From: Hordeum vulgare subsp. vulgare
Taxonomy: Eukaryota > Streptophyta > Magnoliopsida > Poales > Poaceae
Direction: 5' to 3'
Length of the DNA: 64,000 nucleotides
Assembly: GCF_904849725.1 (NCBI RefSeq)
Contig: NC_058520.1
Span: 324,395,186 to 324,459,185, forward strand
The stretch's first letter is position 1; every line of letters starts with the position of its first letter. The translations under genes and the position numbers were made by a program. Positions 47,534-60,923 of this stretch are shown here, one piece after another. Under the pieces are notes generated by a model. The model was not told the DNA's origin and ran no database searches. It was given only the letters and a program-made list of their open reading frames with translations.

Positions 47534-50500
47534 TGATAACCCACAAGTGCACAGGATCGTTTGTAGCCTTTTTCTATAAGTAAGAGTGTCGAGCCCAATG
47601 AGGAGTGATACGTCTCCAATGTATCTATAATTTTTGATTGTTCCATGTTATTATATTATCTGCTCTGGATGTTTTATATGCATTAATATGTCATTTTATA
47701 TTATTTTTGGGACTAACCTATTAATCTAGAGCCTAGTGTCAGTTTCTGTTTTTTTTTTCATGTTTTCGAGTATTGCACATAAGGAATATTAAATGGAGTC
47801 CAAACGGAATAAAATCTCCGGAATGATTTTTCTTGGACCAGAAGAAACCGAGAAGAATTGGAGTAGGGGGCACGGCACGTGCCAGGAGGCCACAAGCCTG
47901 CAGGGCGCGCCCTAGGGGGGCTCCCCCTAGCTTGTGGGTCCCCTCCAGGTCTCCTAACCCTATTCTTCGGCATATAAATTCCCAAATATTCCCGTATCAC
48001 AAAAGAGAGCCACAAAAATAATTTTTCACCACCAGCAGCCTCTATCCCCGTGAGATCCAATCTGGGAGCCTTTTCCAGTAATCTACCGGAGAGGGAATTG
48101 ATCTCGGAGGCATCTACATCAACTCCATTGCCTATATGATGATGCATGAGTAGTTCACCGCAGACCTATGGGTCCATAGCTAGTAGATAGATGGCTTCTT
48201 CTCTCTCTTTGATCTTCAATACCATGTTCTTCATGATCTTCATGGAGATCTATCCGATGTAATACTCTTTTGCGGTGTGTTTGTCGAGATCCGATGAATT
48301 GTGAGTTTATGTTCAGATTATCTATGAATATTATTTGAGTCTCTTCTGAATTCTTATATGCATGATTTCATATCTTAGCAAGTCTCTTCGAGTTATTGGT
48401 TTGGTTTGGCCAACTAGATTGGTAATTCTCGCAATGGGAGAAGTGCTTAGTTTTGGGTTCGATCTTGTGATGTCCTCATCCAGTGACAAAGTAGGGGTAG
48501 CGAGGCACGTATTGTATTGTTGCCATCGAGGATAAACAGATGGGGTTTTCATCATATTGTTTGAGTTTATACCTCTACATCATGTCATCTAACTTAATGC
48601 GTTACTCTATTCTTCATGAACTTAATACTCTAGATGCACGCAAGAGTCAATCGATGTGTGGAGTAATAGTAGTACATGAAGAATAGTTTCGGTCTACTTG
48701 ACAGAGACGTGATGCCTATATGCATAATCATTGCCTTGGATATCTTCATAATTATTCGCTTTTCTATCAATTGCTCGACAGTAATTTGTTCAGCCACCGT
48801 ATTATTTGCCTTTATGAGAGAAGCCTCTAGTGAAACCTATGGCCCCCGGGTCTATTTTCCATATTATACTTTCGGATCTATAAACCAAAAATATCAAAAA
48901 TACTTTGCTGCAATTTATTTACTTTTGTTTCTGCAATCTTTTATATCTATCTCTATCAGATCTCATCCTTGCAAATAATTCTGAAGGGATTGGCAACCCC
49001 TTTTTAGCGTTGGGTGCAAGAGTTTGATTATTTGTGTAGGTACTATGATTGGGGCCTTACTTGTTACTCCTACTAGATTGATACCTTGGTTCTCAACAAA
49101 CTAAGGGAAATACTTATCTACTTCACTGCATCACCCTTTCCTCTTCAAGGGAAAACCAACACAAGCTCAAGAGGTAGAAAGGAGCTAAAGGTAGAATTAA
49201 TATTCTCTCAAGTTCTACCAACCACCAATACAACTCTATGCGCGCAAACACTTACTTTACCTAGAACAAGTATGAAACTATTTTGCGGAAAAACAAAGAG
49301 CAAGTAAATAAAAGTTAGGCTGTTTAGTAGAACGATATTTGTGTAATGCACGAAAAATATTGTCCATAGGCAACTGAATATAACATGGTAGATACTTATC
49401 ATGTGCAATGAGGGAGAGGCATACGCTAACACACTTTTCGTACTTGGATCATATGCACTTATGATTGGACCTCTAGCAAGCATCCCCAACTACTAGAAAC
49501 CATTAAGGTAAACCCAGCCATAAAATTAAACATCAAGTCCTCTTTACTCCCATATGCGCACAACTCCCTTACTCAGGTGTAAGTTTTTGTCACTCTAGCC
49601 ACCCACTATAAGCGAATCATGACCGTATTGCAAACGCTCCAATGTGTATCCTTCACATGTGCGCCCCACAGAAGGCACCTTAGGACAACACCATATCAAC
49701 ACACAACTCATATCAATAACATCATATCACAGTTAACCTGTAGGACAAAACGGATCTACTCAAACATCATAGGATAGTCACATATCATTGGTAAATAGTA
49801 TGTAGTGTTGAGAATCATCTTTAAGTAGAGAGTTGCAGTGGGAAAAGAGGTGTTACACCGCTGCATAGAGGGGGGATTTGGTGTTGACAGCGACAAGATT
49901 GTTGATGTAGCTCGCCGTCGTGCTCCTCGCCCCGGCGGCACCCCGGCACCATCGGGAGAGGGGGGAGAGAGAGCCACCCTCCTCCTTATTCTTCTTAATT
50001 GGTCTCCTCCTAGACGGGAGGAGGGTTCCCCCTCTGGTCCATGGCCTCCATGGAGGCGGAGGGCCAGGAGCCCCTCGGAGGTTGGATGTCCCTATCTGTT
50101 TTCTTTTGTTCCTCGCTCGTGTTTTCTGGACCGTCACCATTTCTTGAACTTCCGGAGATACCTAACTCCGAACGGGCTAAAAATTTGAGGGGATTTTTAT
50201 CCATAAATTAGCTTTCTTGTGTCCGAAGAAGAACCCCAACTGACTTAAGGGGTGCCCACTAGGCACCACCCCGCACCAGGGGGTATGGGTCGCGCCCTAG
50301 TACCTAGTGGAGGTCGTGGGCCTCCGTTTGCGTTGATTCCACCTCCCAAAATTCACATATATTCCAAAATAATTCTCCGTAAGTTTTTGTCACGTTTGGA
50401 CTTGTTTGATATGGATATTCTGCGAAACAAAATACATGCAACAAACAGGAACTCGCACTTGGCACTAGATCAATATGTTAGTCCAATAAATCATAAAAAA

Positions 50501-50577
50501 TGTTGCCAAAATATGTGAAACTTGTATAATATTGGCATGAAACAATCAAAAATCATAGATACGATGGACACGTATCA
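47534..50577 (-). mobile_element. 5' LTR of element B, split by solo LTR D
   Basis: Pieces 47534-47605 and 49185-50577 join to about 1465 bp and match the 3' LTR at 28938-30380. The interruption is the solo LTR at 47606-49179 with its 5-bp TSD. It ends at GTATCA (50577), beyond which the chromovirus RT sequence resumes. Confidence 0.88.
47606..49179 (+). mobile_element. Solo LTR D (Gypsy type, 1574 bp)
   Basis: Starts TGATACGTCTCCAATG and ends CAAGAGGTAGAA, where CA would be expected. It is flanked directly by TSD AGGAG (47601-47605 and 49180-49184) with no interior, so it is the product of LTR-LTR recombination. The reverse complement of its 3' part matches 62956-64000. Confidence 0.87.
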
Positions 50578-51435
50578 ATGCTTGATATCATCCTTCTGGA
50601 GCGGTGAGTACTGATACGACTGTTGTTAGCACGGACCATGCCCTCCACCTGTGTGACCGCGTGGTCGTACTGACGGTGGGGCAGAAGGCCACACAACGTC
50701 GTGAACATGTCGATGAACTCATCAAGCAGGTCGCTGAGAGGTGTGTTGCTGACGCCCTTGCGTCCTGGTAGTGGCAGCTGACCACCGGAGTCGGCCATGG
50801 CCGTGGCCTAGACGTCATTGCCCGCATTCATCTTATGGAGCTCGGCAAGTTTCATGGCCTTGAGCGAGGTGATAGTCGTTGTTTGCACGCCCCGAAGGGT
50901 GACCATCTCATCGGTGTCCTGGAACGTGACCCACTTGTCCTGCAAGTAGCAAGTCATGGGACTATGTTGAGCGAGCCAGTCCATCTCGAGGAGGACGTCG
51001 TACGCCGTGATATCCAGCTCACGCATAGGCGTGGTGAACGTGTGCCCTTGTATCCACCACTTGAGCTCGGCCACGATGCAACTGCAAGTGAGTCGCAAGT
51101 GAAATGATCACCATTGGTGACCTGTACATCAACTCGTGTGATTTCTTTGGTTACGATGTCGATGCACTCGACGAAGGCCTTGTTCACAAAGCTGTGTGTG
51201 GTGCCAGAATCGACGAGGAACAACATCAATTGGTTTCCCACGAGCGTGCACGGGCAGATGGTGGTGGCCAAGTCGATGTTGTCCAACGCCTGTGAGGAGA
51301 GAAGATAGCATTCTGATGCGTCCACGACCGAAGGGGGTGGTGGAGTGCACCGTCCCAGATCGTCGACGAGCTCCAGCACGCACATGGTGTCGTCGAAGAG
51401 GAACTCTCCATGGTCCCCCACTCTAACAGTGAGCA
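50578..51435 (-). pseudogene. Chromovirus A protease and RT N-terminal region (broken)
   Basis: Minus strand from 51436: MLTVRVGDHGEFLFDD, then an aspartic protease with the active-site box DSGTTHSFV and, further left, the YDVLLEMDWLAQHSPM block typical between protease and RT in chromoviruses. The frame is shifted near 51100 and stopped near 50810. At 50578 the coding text breaks off into element B and continues in the RT at 28937. Confidence 0.85.
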
Positions 51436-51675
51436 TATGGGTCGGCTAGGCACACTTGTGCTCCCGCGAGTAGCAATCCCCGCACTTGAAACACAAATTG
51501 TTTTCGCGCCGGAAGTTATGTAGTTTCTACTCGCGCGCGTAGTCTTTCCCCTGGGCACGGTTTTCCATGGTGGCGCGTGGTTGTTGTCCCATGGTCGGTG
51601 TTGGGGTGCCCGGATGGAGTGATGCAGGGACGCACTCTCGTCATGCCCATCTCCTCCTCCTGTATACGGGCTAGC
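51436..51675 (-). pseudogene. Chromovirus A gag C-terminus with zinc knuckle (broken)
   Basis: In one minus-strand frame it reads ENNLCFKCGDCYSREHKC, a CxxCG...HxC knuckle as in plant chromovirus gag. Another frame carries the part before it, so there is at least one frameshift, and a stop follows the knuckle. Element E cut it off at 51676. The upstream gag and the 5' LTR lie outside the window. Confidence 0.8.
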
Positions 51676-53198
51676 TGAAAGCACATATGCTCCCTTGGTG
51701 GTTTTGATAATTCATGACAACATACATTATCTCTTGGACTAACACTTTTACCTAGTATATTTCAGGTATAGTCCAGAGAGTTGGTTGGCTAAGGATTGTG
51801 TGGATAAGCTCCTTGATGCAAGGCAAGTAATAGGATTGGCCAAGCTTCAAGCTACAAGACTCTACATTTTATATTTGTGAGAAATCACATTTTAGTCCAT
51901 AGGAAATCTAATACTATTAAAAAGGGGGTGAGGCATCTATCATGAATTGGTTGCTCAAGTGCTTAGAGATAGACACCAAAAATACTCAGCCATTCTCCCA
52001 CAAAATTATCTGTCCAAAGCCAAAACATCAAAATTGGTGCCACCAACAATTTCCACTCGGCCCTACCAACTTTTCCAAAGATAAAACCCATGACAAACCC
52101 TAGAATCTTGGTACCACCAACTTTAACTTTGGTACCACCAAAAATCAGTGACCAACTTTCTGGTTTCTCGATTTCAAGAATCAGAATTTCTGAGTTTTGA
52201 AATCGGTCCCACTCAAATTTGGAAACTACCCTAGGTCACCATATCGACACCATCGAGATTCATATATCAGTCTCACCGAGAATTCGAAAGTTGCCACATT
52301 TGGTGCAACTCCGTACCACCGAGGTACATGTCGGTGTCACCGAGTTGGGCAAATAATGTTGTAACGGTTGGATTTTTGGAGATGCCTATGTATACCCCTC
52401 CACCACCTTTCATTTCTAGAGGAATCACTTAGAACACACACACACACTTGCCATATCCATTTTTTCTGAGAGAGAGCCACCTACTTATGTGTTAAGATCA
52501 AGATATTCCAATCCATCCATTAGAAATTTGATCTCTAGCCTTCCCAAGTTTGTTTACACCATATCAATCTCTTCCACCCATGCCAAATCTATGAAAGAGT
52601 GATTGAGTGTTAAGAAGACTATATTTTTAAGCACAAGAGCAAGGAGTTCATCGTTCTACCACATATATTACGTTTTGGAGGGTGGTGCCTCCTAGATTGG
52701 TTAGGTGTCGCTTCGGAGCCTCCTACTTCATGTTGTGGAGTTGAACCAAGAAGTTTGTACATGCAAGTACATAACCTACTTCGTTAAGATCTACCCCGAG
52801 TGAGGCTAGTCCAGTGTGGACGTAATCCATGGTGGAATATACAAGGCCGCTTCTTCCTGGACCCCTTGTGGGTGGAGCCCTCTGACTCTCACATTCGTTA
52901 CCCTCTCTGGTTTGAAGTCTCCAATAATGTGGACATACGATAGCACCACGTATCAGAACCATGCCAAAAATCATCATGACCATGTTTGCGTTTGATCTTC
53001 CTAAACTCTACTCCTTACTTACATGTGCAATGCCTTTACTTTTCGCAGCCATATATGTTAACTAGCATGTGTAGGGTAAACTAGACTTGTTAGAATTGAT
53101 AAAACCTACCAACAATTAAATTTGGGAAAATGCTAGATTTTAATTTATGCAAGCAGTCTATTCACCCCCCTCTACACATACCTTTTGGTGATCCTACA
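51676..53198 (+). mobile_element. 5' LTR of Copia element E (1523 bp)
   Basis: Starts TGAAAGCACATATGCTCCC and ends GATCCTACA. It is the same family as the LTR at 7575-9098. It carries the same kind of short palindromic CGGTG/CACCG units (52030-52350, partly decayed) and is directly followed by the PBS. Confidence 0.9.
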
Positions 53199-53200
53199 AT

Positions 53201-53212
53201 TGGTATTAGAGC
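53201..53212 (+). other. Primer-binding site of element E
   Basis: TGGTATTAGAGC, two bases after the LTR; Met-tRNA type. Confidence 0.85.
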
Positions 53213-53253
53213 TTTGGTCCCCATAGCTTTGGTTTAATCACAACTGGAGGAAG

Positions 53254-53383
53254 ATGGATGTGCCTAGTTTAGGGAATCTTAGTTGTAGAGTGCATGTTCT
53301 CAGTGGGGAGTATTATAGATAATGGAAAGGTGAAATGCTTGATATATTTGATGAATTCCATTTGAGCAAGTATGTTGAATATT
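53254..53383 (+). pseudogene. Copia gag start (stopped and truncated)
   Basis: ATG at 53254 opens MDVPSLGNLSCRVHVLSGEYYR, followed by an in-frame TAA and then WKGEMLDIFDEFHLSKYVEY, which resembles the beginning of a Copia gag. The frame is then cut at 53384 by element F. The rest of element E lies beyond the window. Confidence 0.72.
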
Positions 53384-54868
53384 TGATGACCCACAAGTAT
53401 AGGGATCAATCGTAGTCCTTTTGATAAGTAAGAGTGTCGAACCCAATGAGGAGAAGAAGGAAATGACAAGCAGTTTTCAGTAAGGTAATTTCTGCAAGCA
53501 CTTTAATAGCGGTAACAAGGTGGTTGATAGCAAGATAATTATAGAAAGTAATGAATAGCAATAGTAACAATAGGTGTAGCAAGGTAGCCTAATCCTTTTG
53601 TGGCAAAGGACGGGCCGAATTTTTTTCTTATAATAGGGAAAGCGTACTTCAGGGCACACGAGAATTTCATCTAGTCACTTTCGTCATGTCGGGTTAATTC
53701 ACATTCAGTACTTTGATAATTTGATATGTGGGTGGACCAGTGATTGGGTGCTTTTCTTACTTGAACAAGCCTCCCACTTATGATTAACCCTCTCGCAAGC
53801 ATCCACAACTACGAGAAAAGTATTAAGTATAAATTATAGCCATAGCATTAAACATAGGGATTCAAGAATAACACATAAGTTGGGGTTTAAGTTTCTTTCA
53901 CTCTCGGAACCCACCATCTAATAACTACTACATGATGCATTCCCTTAGGCCCAAATATGGTGAAGTGTTATGTAGTTGACATTCACATAACACCACTAAG
54001 GGAATCACAATATTCATATCATCAAAATATCGAATGAATATCAACTTCACATGACTACTTGCAACATGACTTCCCCCGTGGCCTCAAGAACAAACGAAAC
54101 TACTCACAAGTGATAAGCATGATCATGATCAGAGAGGTGTTAAATAGTATATTGGATCTGAACATATGATCTTCCACCAAATAAACCATAAAGTATCAAC
54201 TACAATATGTAATCAACACTACTATTCAAACCCCAGGTACTAATCTAAGGTTCCGGTTCAAGATTGAGCACAAGAGATGGACTAGGGTTTTGAGAGGAGA
54301 TGGTGTTGTTGAAGATGTTGATGAAGATTGACCTCCCCAAGATGAGAGGGTTGTTGGTGATGATGATGGCCTCGATTTCCCCCTTCGGCGGAATCGCTCC
54401 GCCGGAGTACACAAGTGCTCCTGCCCAGGTTCCACCTCGAGACGGCGGTGCTTTGTCATGAAAGTCCTTCCTTGATTTTTTCTAGATCAAAAGAGAATAT
54501 ATATCAGAAGATGGTCGCCAGAAGTGGGTTGGGTGGCCAACTACCCACCAGGTCGCGCTAGGGGGGCTATCGCATTCTCGTGCCTAGTGGCCACGTGGCA
54601 TCTCCCCTATGGTGCTTCTTTCCTACAATATTTCTTATTTATTCCATAAAAAATCCTTGTAAAGTTTCAGCCCATTTGGAGATGTGCAGAATAGGTATCT
54701 CTCATGTAGCTTTTTCAGGTCCAGAATTCCATGTGTCGGCATTCTCCCTCTTGGTGTAAACCTTGCATATTATGCGAGAAAAGGAATAGAATTACTCCAT
54801 AAAGTGGTATAATGCATAAAAACACTATAAATAACAGTAGTAAAACATGATGCAAAATGGACGTATCA
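53384..54868 (-). mobile_element. 3' LTR of Gypsy element F (1485 bp)
   Basis: Minus strand: polypurine tract AAGCTTGGGGGAGT, then TGATACGTCCATTTTGCATC (54868), ending CTTGTGGGTCATCA (53384). It matches 61974-62955. The candidate TSD is ATATT (53379-53383) in the Copia gag; its partner is outside the window. Confidence 0.9.
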
Positions 54869-56974
54869 ACTCCCCCAAGCTTAGACCTTGCTTGTCCTCA
54901 AGCGAAAACCGATAACAAAAATCATGACTACATGCTTTGTGAGAGAGGTGTCGATAAAAAAAATGCGGACATATTAGCATCGTGCTCATTATTATAATAG
55001 CAAATAAAACTTTATAAAATACTTCATAACAACATTTTCAAACTTCTTATAAACAAGTAACGATTCATCACAACATCAAAGTATGAAGCATAAACTCTAT
55101 TGAAAACTAACAAACTATGTTTTCAGTCGACTTTGAAACACAATTCATCACATTTTCAAGAAGGGTCACATATCAGAGCTTTTAAGCAAGTGTACATAGT
55201 CAACCATCATTTAGTCTTCTATGATTGGTAACATTCACCGCATACAGATGAGAAAAATGTTTCAACCGGACACAAAGAAATATAGGGGCTTAAAGTGTAG
55301 CCTCCCAACATATTCACCTCAAGGGTGATGTCAACAATAATAACTCATGACCACCACACATTCAACTGGATATATATGTATAGATCTTTCCCCCACCAGA
55401 TGATACTTGCAAAAAAGAAAATAAAGAGGAGTAGATAAGAATACTTTGACTCTTGCATAAAACTAAATACATAAAAGTAAAATATAGGCCCTTCGCAGAG
55501 GGAAGCAGAGGTTGTCATGCGCTTTTTGGTTGTATGCCAAATCTCTTAGTGCAAAGGAATGTTATGTTTTATTGCCCCTTATGATGGCAACCTTTATTAT
55601 GCAGTTTGTCACTTTTATTATTGCCATGAGAAGTTCGTACAACGCTTAATTTCCCTTACACTAAATGATCAAACACGTTTAGAAGCAATTTTTATTGCCT
55701 TGTGCACTGATGCCAACTTACTTGAAGGATCTTACTCAATGCATAGGTATGTATGGTGGACTCTTAAAACATGGATTTGGGTTTAAGGTTTTGGATGCAC
55801 AAGTAGTATCTCTACTTAGTGCGGAGTTTTGGCTAGCAAAGATCTTGGGCAAGCAACACATGTTAGAGGATCTATTACGATATAACTTCTATGTGAATGT
55901 GAACAAACATAAATCATTACGTTGTCTTCCTTGTCTAACGTCAACAATTTTGGCATATTACAATTAATGGGAGCTCACAATCATAAAAGATGTCAAGGAT
56001 AGTGTATTTGCATGTAAATATTCTCTTCCTTTATTAATTCTTTCCTGTGTTGCATCGCCTACCAATGCTATGTTTGTCAACCTTCAACAAATTTTACCAC
56101 TTATACTTTTCCTTATGTGATGTCACTACTTACTATAATATTAACCTATGAAATTTTTCATCATTTTCCTTTATTTTGATTGCAGCAAGAAAATAAAGAA
56201 GCAAAACTCAAACTACACTTTATTATATAACTCTCACTCGATTACATAGATAGATAGATAGATCACAAAACTAGCTCTCAAAAATATGGATCGACTAAAC
56301 TTTTATTTGACTAAATCACAAAATAACTAAAGGTCGAACTAAGATGGATGAAGATAATAAGAGTGATGGTGATACGATACCGGGTCACCTCCCCCAAGCT
56401 TGGCACAAGACAAGGGGAGTGCCCATACCCGTGTACTCAAGTCTCCTTCTTTGGTGATGAAGATGAAGGTGGTGATGGTGTAGATGATGAAGTAGAAGCA
56501 AACTTGTCCTTTGGTTTCCATGGCAGTGGCTCACCATTATAGGAAGAGGCACGAGTCTCAAGAGTCCCGCAACTGGCAGCTAAACTCATACCTTTAAACC
56601 TTGCTTCATACTCAAAGATTTGGTTTTGGTGATCAAAGATTTGGCATTGCAGAAAATTGATTTGCTCATTGAGGGTGAAGACAATATCCTTCAAGGGCCT
56701 GCCATCCACCTTTTTATCATGGGTGAATTCCGTGATCATAGGTGATTGACACTAAGTCCACACTCCACCATGCCTTGGCACCTGAAGATCTCGTGCTCCA
56801 CCACCTCGAGCATGGCCTTCATGGTTCCCGTCATCTTGGGCCCTTGAACATCCTAGATGTGGGGCACCCCCTCACGCATCTCAACGGTTTGAGGGTGCTT
56901 CATCGCCTATGGAAAGTAGGGGTTGATAACCCTCTCTAAGAACTTGCCCTTGAAGGAGATTGATGAGGCCATGG
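54869..56974 (-). mobile_element. Element F interior, 3' part
   Basis: Mostly non-coding, between the integrase end and the 3' LTR, with a GATA microsatellite at 56247-56264. A minus-strand frame at 56437-56739 (starting MITEFTHDKKVDGRPLKDIV) encodes a short, Gln- and Ser-rich sequence of unknown function. The solo LTR H interrupts at 56975. Confidence 0.65.
56247..56264. repeat. (GATA)n microsatellite
   Basis: About four and a half GATA units in the interior of element F. Confidence 0.85.
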
Positions 56975-58432
56975 TGATGTCTACGAACGCTCCTATTCTT
57001 GTAGACTATGTTGAGCCTCCAAGCGCATATGTTTGTAGGACAACATCAATTTCCCTCAAGTGGATGACCTAAGGTTTATCGAACTCAGGGAAGTAGAGCT
57101 TGAAGATGGTCTCTCTTAAGCAACCCTGCAATTAAGAAACAAGAAGTCTCTTGTGTCCCCAACACAACTAATACAATGGTAAATTGTATAGGTGCACTAG
57201 TTCAACAAAGAAATGGTAAAATATGGGTGATAGGTGTGGCAAAGAAAGGTAATATAAATCTGTAATAAAAATTACAGCAAGGTAGCAAGTGACAAAAGTG
57301 AGCATAAATGGTGTAACAATGGTGAGAAACAAGGTCTATGCTTCATACTTTTACTAGTGGCAACTCCCAACAACATTAACATAGTCTAATCACATGCTAT
57401 TTCTACTAAAAGATGCAATGATGACGTACTCAGAGGTCATTCCTTTGTGATCAAGAGAGGACGAGAATTATGTAGGGCTACAAAAGCACACCTCAGAGTT
57501 CAGAGTTCTCTTCTATGGATTTCCCAATGTCACTGCGACCATCCAAAGAGAGTACCACAATCACCACAACGTATCTCAAGGATAGTCAAAGACAAGCACC
57601 AAGAGACTCTCAATCTTCAATCAATTCACAAAAGAGGAAATCACTCATGAAAATATTCTTCTAATCCATGTCCAATAGACCGTTGTCACCATGGTCTCGG
57701 GGATTATACTAGATAAGATCAAGTGAGTACATCAAACTAATACATAGAAGAAGGGGAAACATCATGGGATCACCCTAGGTTAACATATCCTATGATCACA
57801 ATCAAGATCACATCATGGGAGAGAGAATTAACCACATAGCTACTGTAGAAGACCTCAACCCCGGGGAGGAGCTACTCCCGCTTCATGGAAGGAGGAAGCA
57901 ACGTTGATGGAGATGAATCCAGGGGCACTTCCCTGTCCCGGTAGGGTGCCAACACAGGAATTCTGGTCCCCCAAAACTTGTTGGAGATGGCGGCGGAGAT
58001 CGGAATTGCTTCTAGAGAAAAGGGTTCCCGAATCAGGGTTTCCTCCATGGGGGTAAAAATAGGAGCCAAGGTAGGGCACCAGAGGGGGTGGCCCCCACCC
58101 AGGCGGCCTCCGTGCGCGACGAGGGGGCAGACCGCGCCACCAGGGCGCCTAGAAGCCTGGTGGCCCCCCTTATCCCTCCTTCGGCCGTCTGGAGTCTTCT
58201 GGAACACTGATTTTTTATATATTTTTTGTGGATTTTTTCGGGCACTGTAAATATGGGTATAAACCTGCAATTCACAAACATCCACAAACAGAAACTGGCA
58301 CTGGGTGCACTGAGTTAGTAGGTTAATCCAAATATGTTGAAAAAGGTATGAGAGTGTACAAAAACACATAGCGATATCACCCAAAACTTGCATGGAGCAA
58401 GCAGAAGTTATAGATACGTTTGGGACGTATCA
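56975..58432 (-). mobile_element. Solo LTR H (Gypsy type, 1458 bp)
   Basis: Minus strand from TGATACGTCCCAAACG (58432) to GTAGACATCA (56975). It is flanked directly by CATGG on both sides (56970-56974 and 58433-58437). There is no PBS, interior or second LTR, so it is a solo LTR inside element F. Confidence 0.9.
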
Positions 58433-58748
58433 CATGGTGATCTAGATCTGTCAGAAAAACAACACGAAACAAGAATAAAGGATTTCTCCATGGTACTCGG
58501 GTCAAATCATCAGGCGATATATAAAGAATTTTTATACACGGAAATACTTGTCCTACAAGAAAACGGAGCCAGGAAGGTGCCCAAGGGTCCCACTACCCAC
58601 GAGGCCACGCCAGGGGGTGGCGTGCCCTGGTGCCTAGTGGGCAACTCGGTTGCCTTCCCGTGTGTTTATCAATTTCCTAATTTTTCTAATATTCCAGAAC
58701 TAACAGAAAATATTTTGGCGGATTTTCAGAGTCCGTTTACTTACCGTA

Positions 58749-60116
58749 TCACACACCTCTTCCTTTTAACGGTTTTGGAGTGTTCTCTAAGGTCTCCTTT
58801 ATGTGTTCCTCCGGTGCCATGGTTTGAATAATATTTGTTTCAACACTAATAGGTATACCTGAAATATAGTGCATTATTCTCTGTCCATTGGCCACCTTCG
58901 GGTTGGTGCCTTCATGATTATTGATCTTAATAACTCCAGACCAATAAACTTCTTCGATGATATACGGTCCTTCCCATTTGGAGAGAAGTTTTCCTACAAA
59001 AAATCTAAGACGAGAATTGTACAATAGAACATATTCATCAACTTTGAATTCTCGCTTTTGGATTCTTTTATCATGCCATCTTTTAACTTTTTCTTTGAAT
59101 AGTTTGGCATTTTCATAAGGTTGGGTTCTCCATTCATCTAGTGAGCTAATATCAAATAACATTTTTTTACGAGCAAGTTTGAAATCATAGTTGAGTTCTT
59201 TAATTGGCAAATAAGCTTTATGTTCTAACTCAAGAGGTAAATGACATGCTTTTCCATAAACCATTTTATAAGGAGACATACCCATAGGATTTTTAAAAGG
59301 TGTTCTGTAGGCCCAAAATGCATCATCTAATTTCTTAGACCAATTCTTTCGGTACCTATTGACAGTCTTTTAAAATATTATTTTTATTTATCTATTTGTT
59401 AATTCTACCTGACCACTAGATTGAGGATGATAGGGAGATTCAATTCTATGGTTAACATCATATCTAGCAAGCAACTTACGAAAAACACCATGAATAAAGT
59501 GTGAACCACCATCAATCATTAAGTACCCACGGACTCCAAAATGTGGGAAAATAACTTCCTTAAACATTTTAATAGAGGTGTTATTATCAACACTATTGGT
59601 TGGAATAGCTTCTACCCATTTAGTGATATAATCAGCATCAACCAAAATATGTGTATACCCATTACAAGAAGGAAAAGGTCCCATATAATAAAATCCCCAA
59701 ACATCAAATGGTTCAATAACATGTGAATAATTCATATGCATTGCTTGACGTCTACTAATATTTCCAATTCTTTTACATTCATCACAAGAGAGGACAACCT
59801 TACGGGCATGTTTGAAAAGAGTAGGCCAATAAAATCCACACTGTAATACCTTGTGTGCAGTTCTATCTCCCGCATGGTATCCTCCATAAGCCTCGGAGCG
59901 ACACTTCTGAAGGATTTGTTCCTGTTCATGCTCAGGTATACAACATCTAATAATACCATCTACTCCCTCTTTATAAAGATGCGGGTCATCCCAAAAGTAA
60001 TGTCTTAAATCAAAGAAGATTTTTTTTCTTTTGCTGATAGGTGAAACTAGGTGGTATGTATTTATCAACAATGTAATTAGCATAATCATCAAACCACGGC
60101 GTGTTATGAGAAACAT
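58749..60116 (-). pseudogene. Element F integrase (broken)
   Basis: The minus strand shows the zinc-binding domain (GYHAGDRTAHKVL with a CDEC pair) and the core (GPFPSCNGYTHILVDADY, DGGSHF, SSGQVELTNR). The first acidic residue of the core is not seen at its usual place (GFYYMGPFP), while the second Asp and the Glu remain. After stops near 59340-59390 the C-terminal part (MGMSPYKMVYGKACHLPLELEHKA...) continues to 58749. The domain belongs to a Ty3/Gypsy element of the lineage without a chromodomain. Loss of a catalytic residue and the stops suggest it is inactive. Confidence 0.87.
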
Positions 60117-60712
60117 TGACCACTGCTAGTTGTTCATGAGGGAAGCTATCATCAATGGGTAGTGGGTCATCAAGAACAGTTTCTAACCTAGACAAATTAT
60201 CAGCTACGGGGTTCTCAGCTCCTTTCCTATCAATGATATGCAAATCAAATTCTTGTAGCAAAAGAACCCACCTAATAAGTCTAGGATTTTTTCCATACGA
60301 TATTTATCATGGTGTTGCTTACTAAACTTGGAGAAATTAAACTCATGAGACATACCACCAAAATTAACACTAGCAGTTTCCCTTTTGCAGTCAATTCGAG
60401 CATTGACAATGTTCAAGAAGGGTCCCCAAATATTATGGGACAAAAATAGTCTTGTGGTGAGCCAAGCACTAGAAAACCAGTAGGGTATTTTACTTGTCCA
60501 CACAACACTTCAACATCTCTAACAATCCCAAGTGGTGTGATGGTGTCTCTATTAGCAAGTTTAATAGTAACATCTCTGTTTTCTATTTCAGCGGCTGCTA
60601 TCTCATGCATAATAACTTGATATAAGCTAAAAGGAAGAGCACTAACACTAGCCCCCATATCACGTAAACCATGATAACAATGATCTCCTATTTTGAATGA
60701 GACGACACACAT
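60004..60712 (-). pseudogene. Element F protease fused to RNase H tail; RT deleted
   Basis: Minus strand: an aspartic-protease region with HGLRDMGASVSALPFSLYQ and a FG-P-LNIVNARIDC block. Only about 45 residues later, near 60285, the text becomes [34 protein letters not shown], the C-terminal end of RNase H. The whole RT and most of RNase H are missing between them. At least one frameshift lies near 60500. The element cannot reverse-transcribe itself. Confidence 0.82.
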
Positions 60713-60923
60713 GCCAACAACGGGTCTATTTTTATCTTTAGTATCAGGTTTGGCAATTCTAGCAGCTTCATCATAGAAATAAATAACATACCCATCAAAT
60801 TATCGACCAAGAGATCTTTAACCATAGCAATACTAGGTTGTACCTTGATTTGCTTAGAGGGGTTGGTTATTCGAACATAAATTTTCTTAACTACGGTCGA
60901 AGCTTTAGCATGTTCCTTTATCC

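Noticed and set aside
7575..53198. The two Copia LTRs (7575-9098 and 51676-53198) as ends of one 45-kb element
   Set aside because: The left one is preceded by a polypurine tract (a 3' LTR) and the right one followed by a PBS and gag (a 5' LTR), with two host genes between them. They are separate copies of one family.
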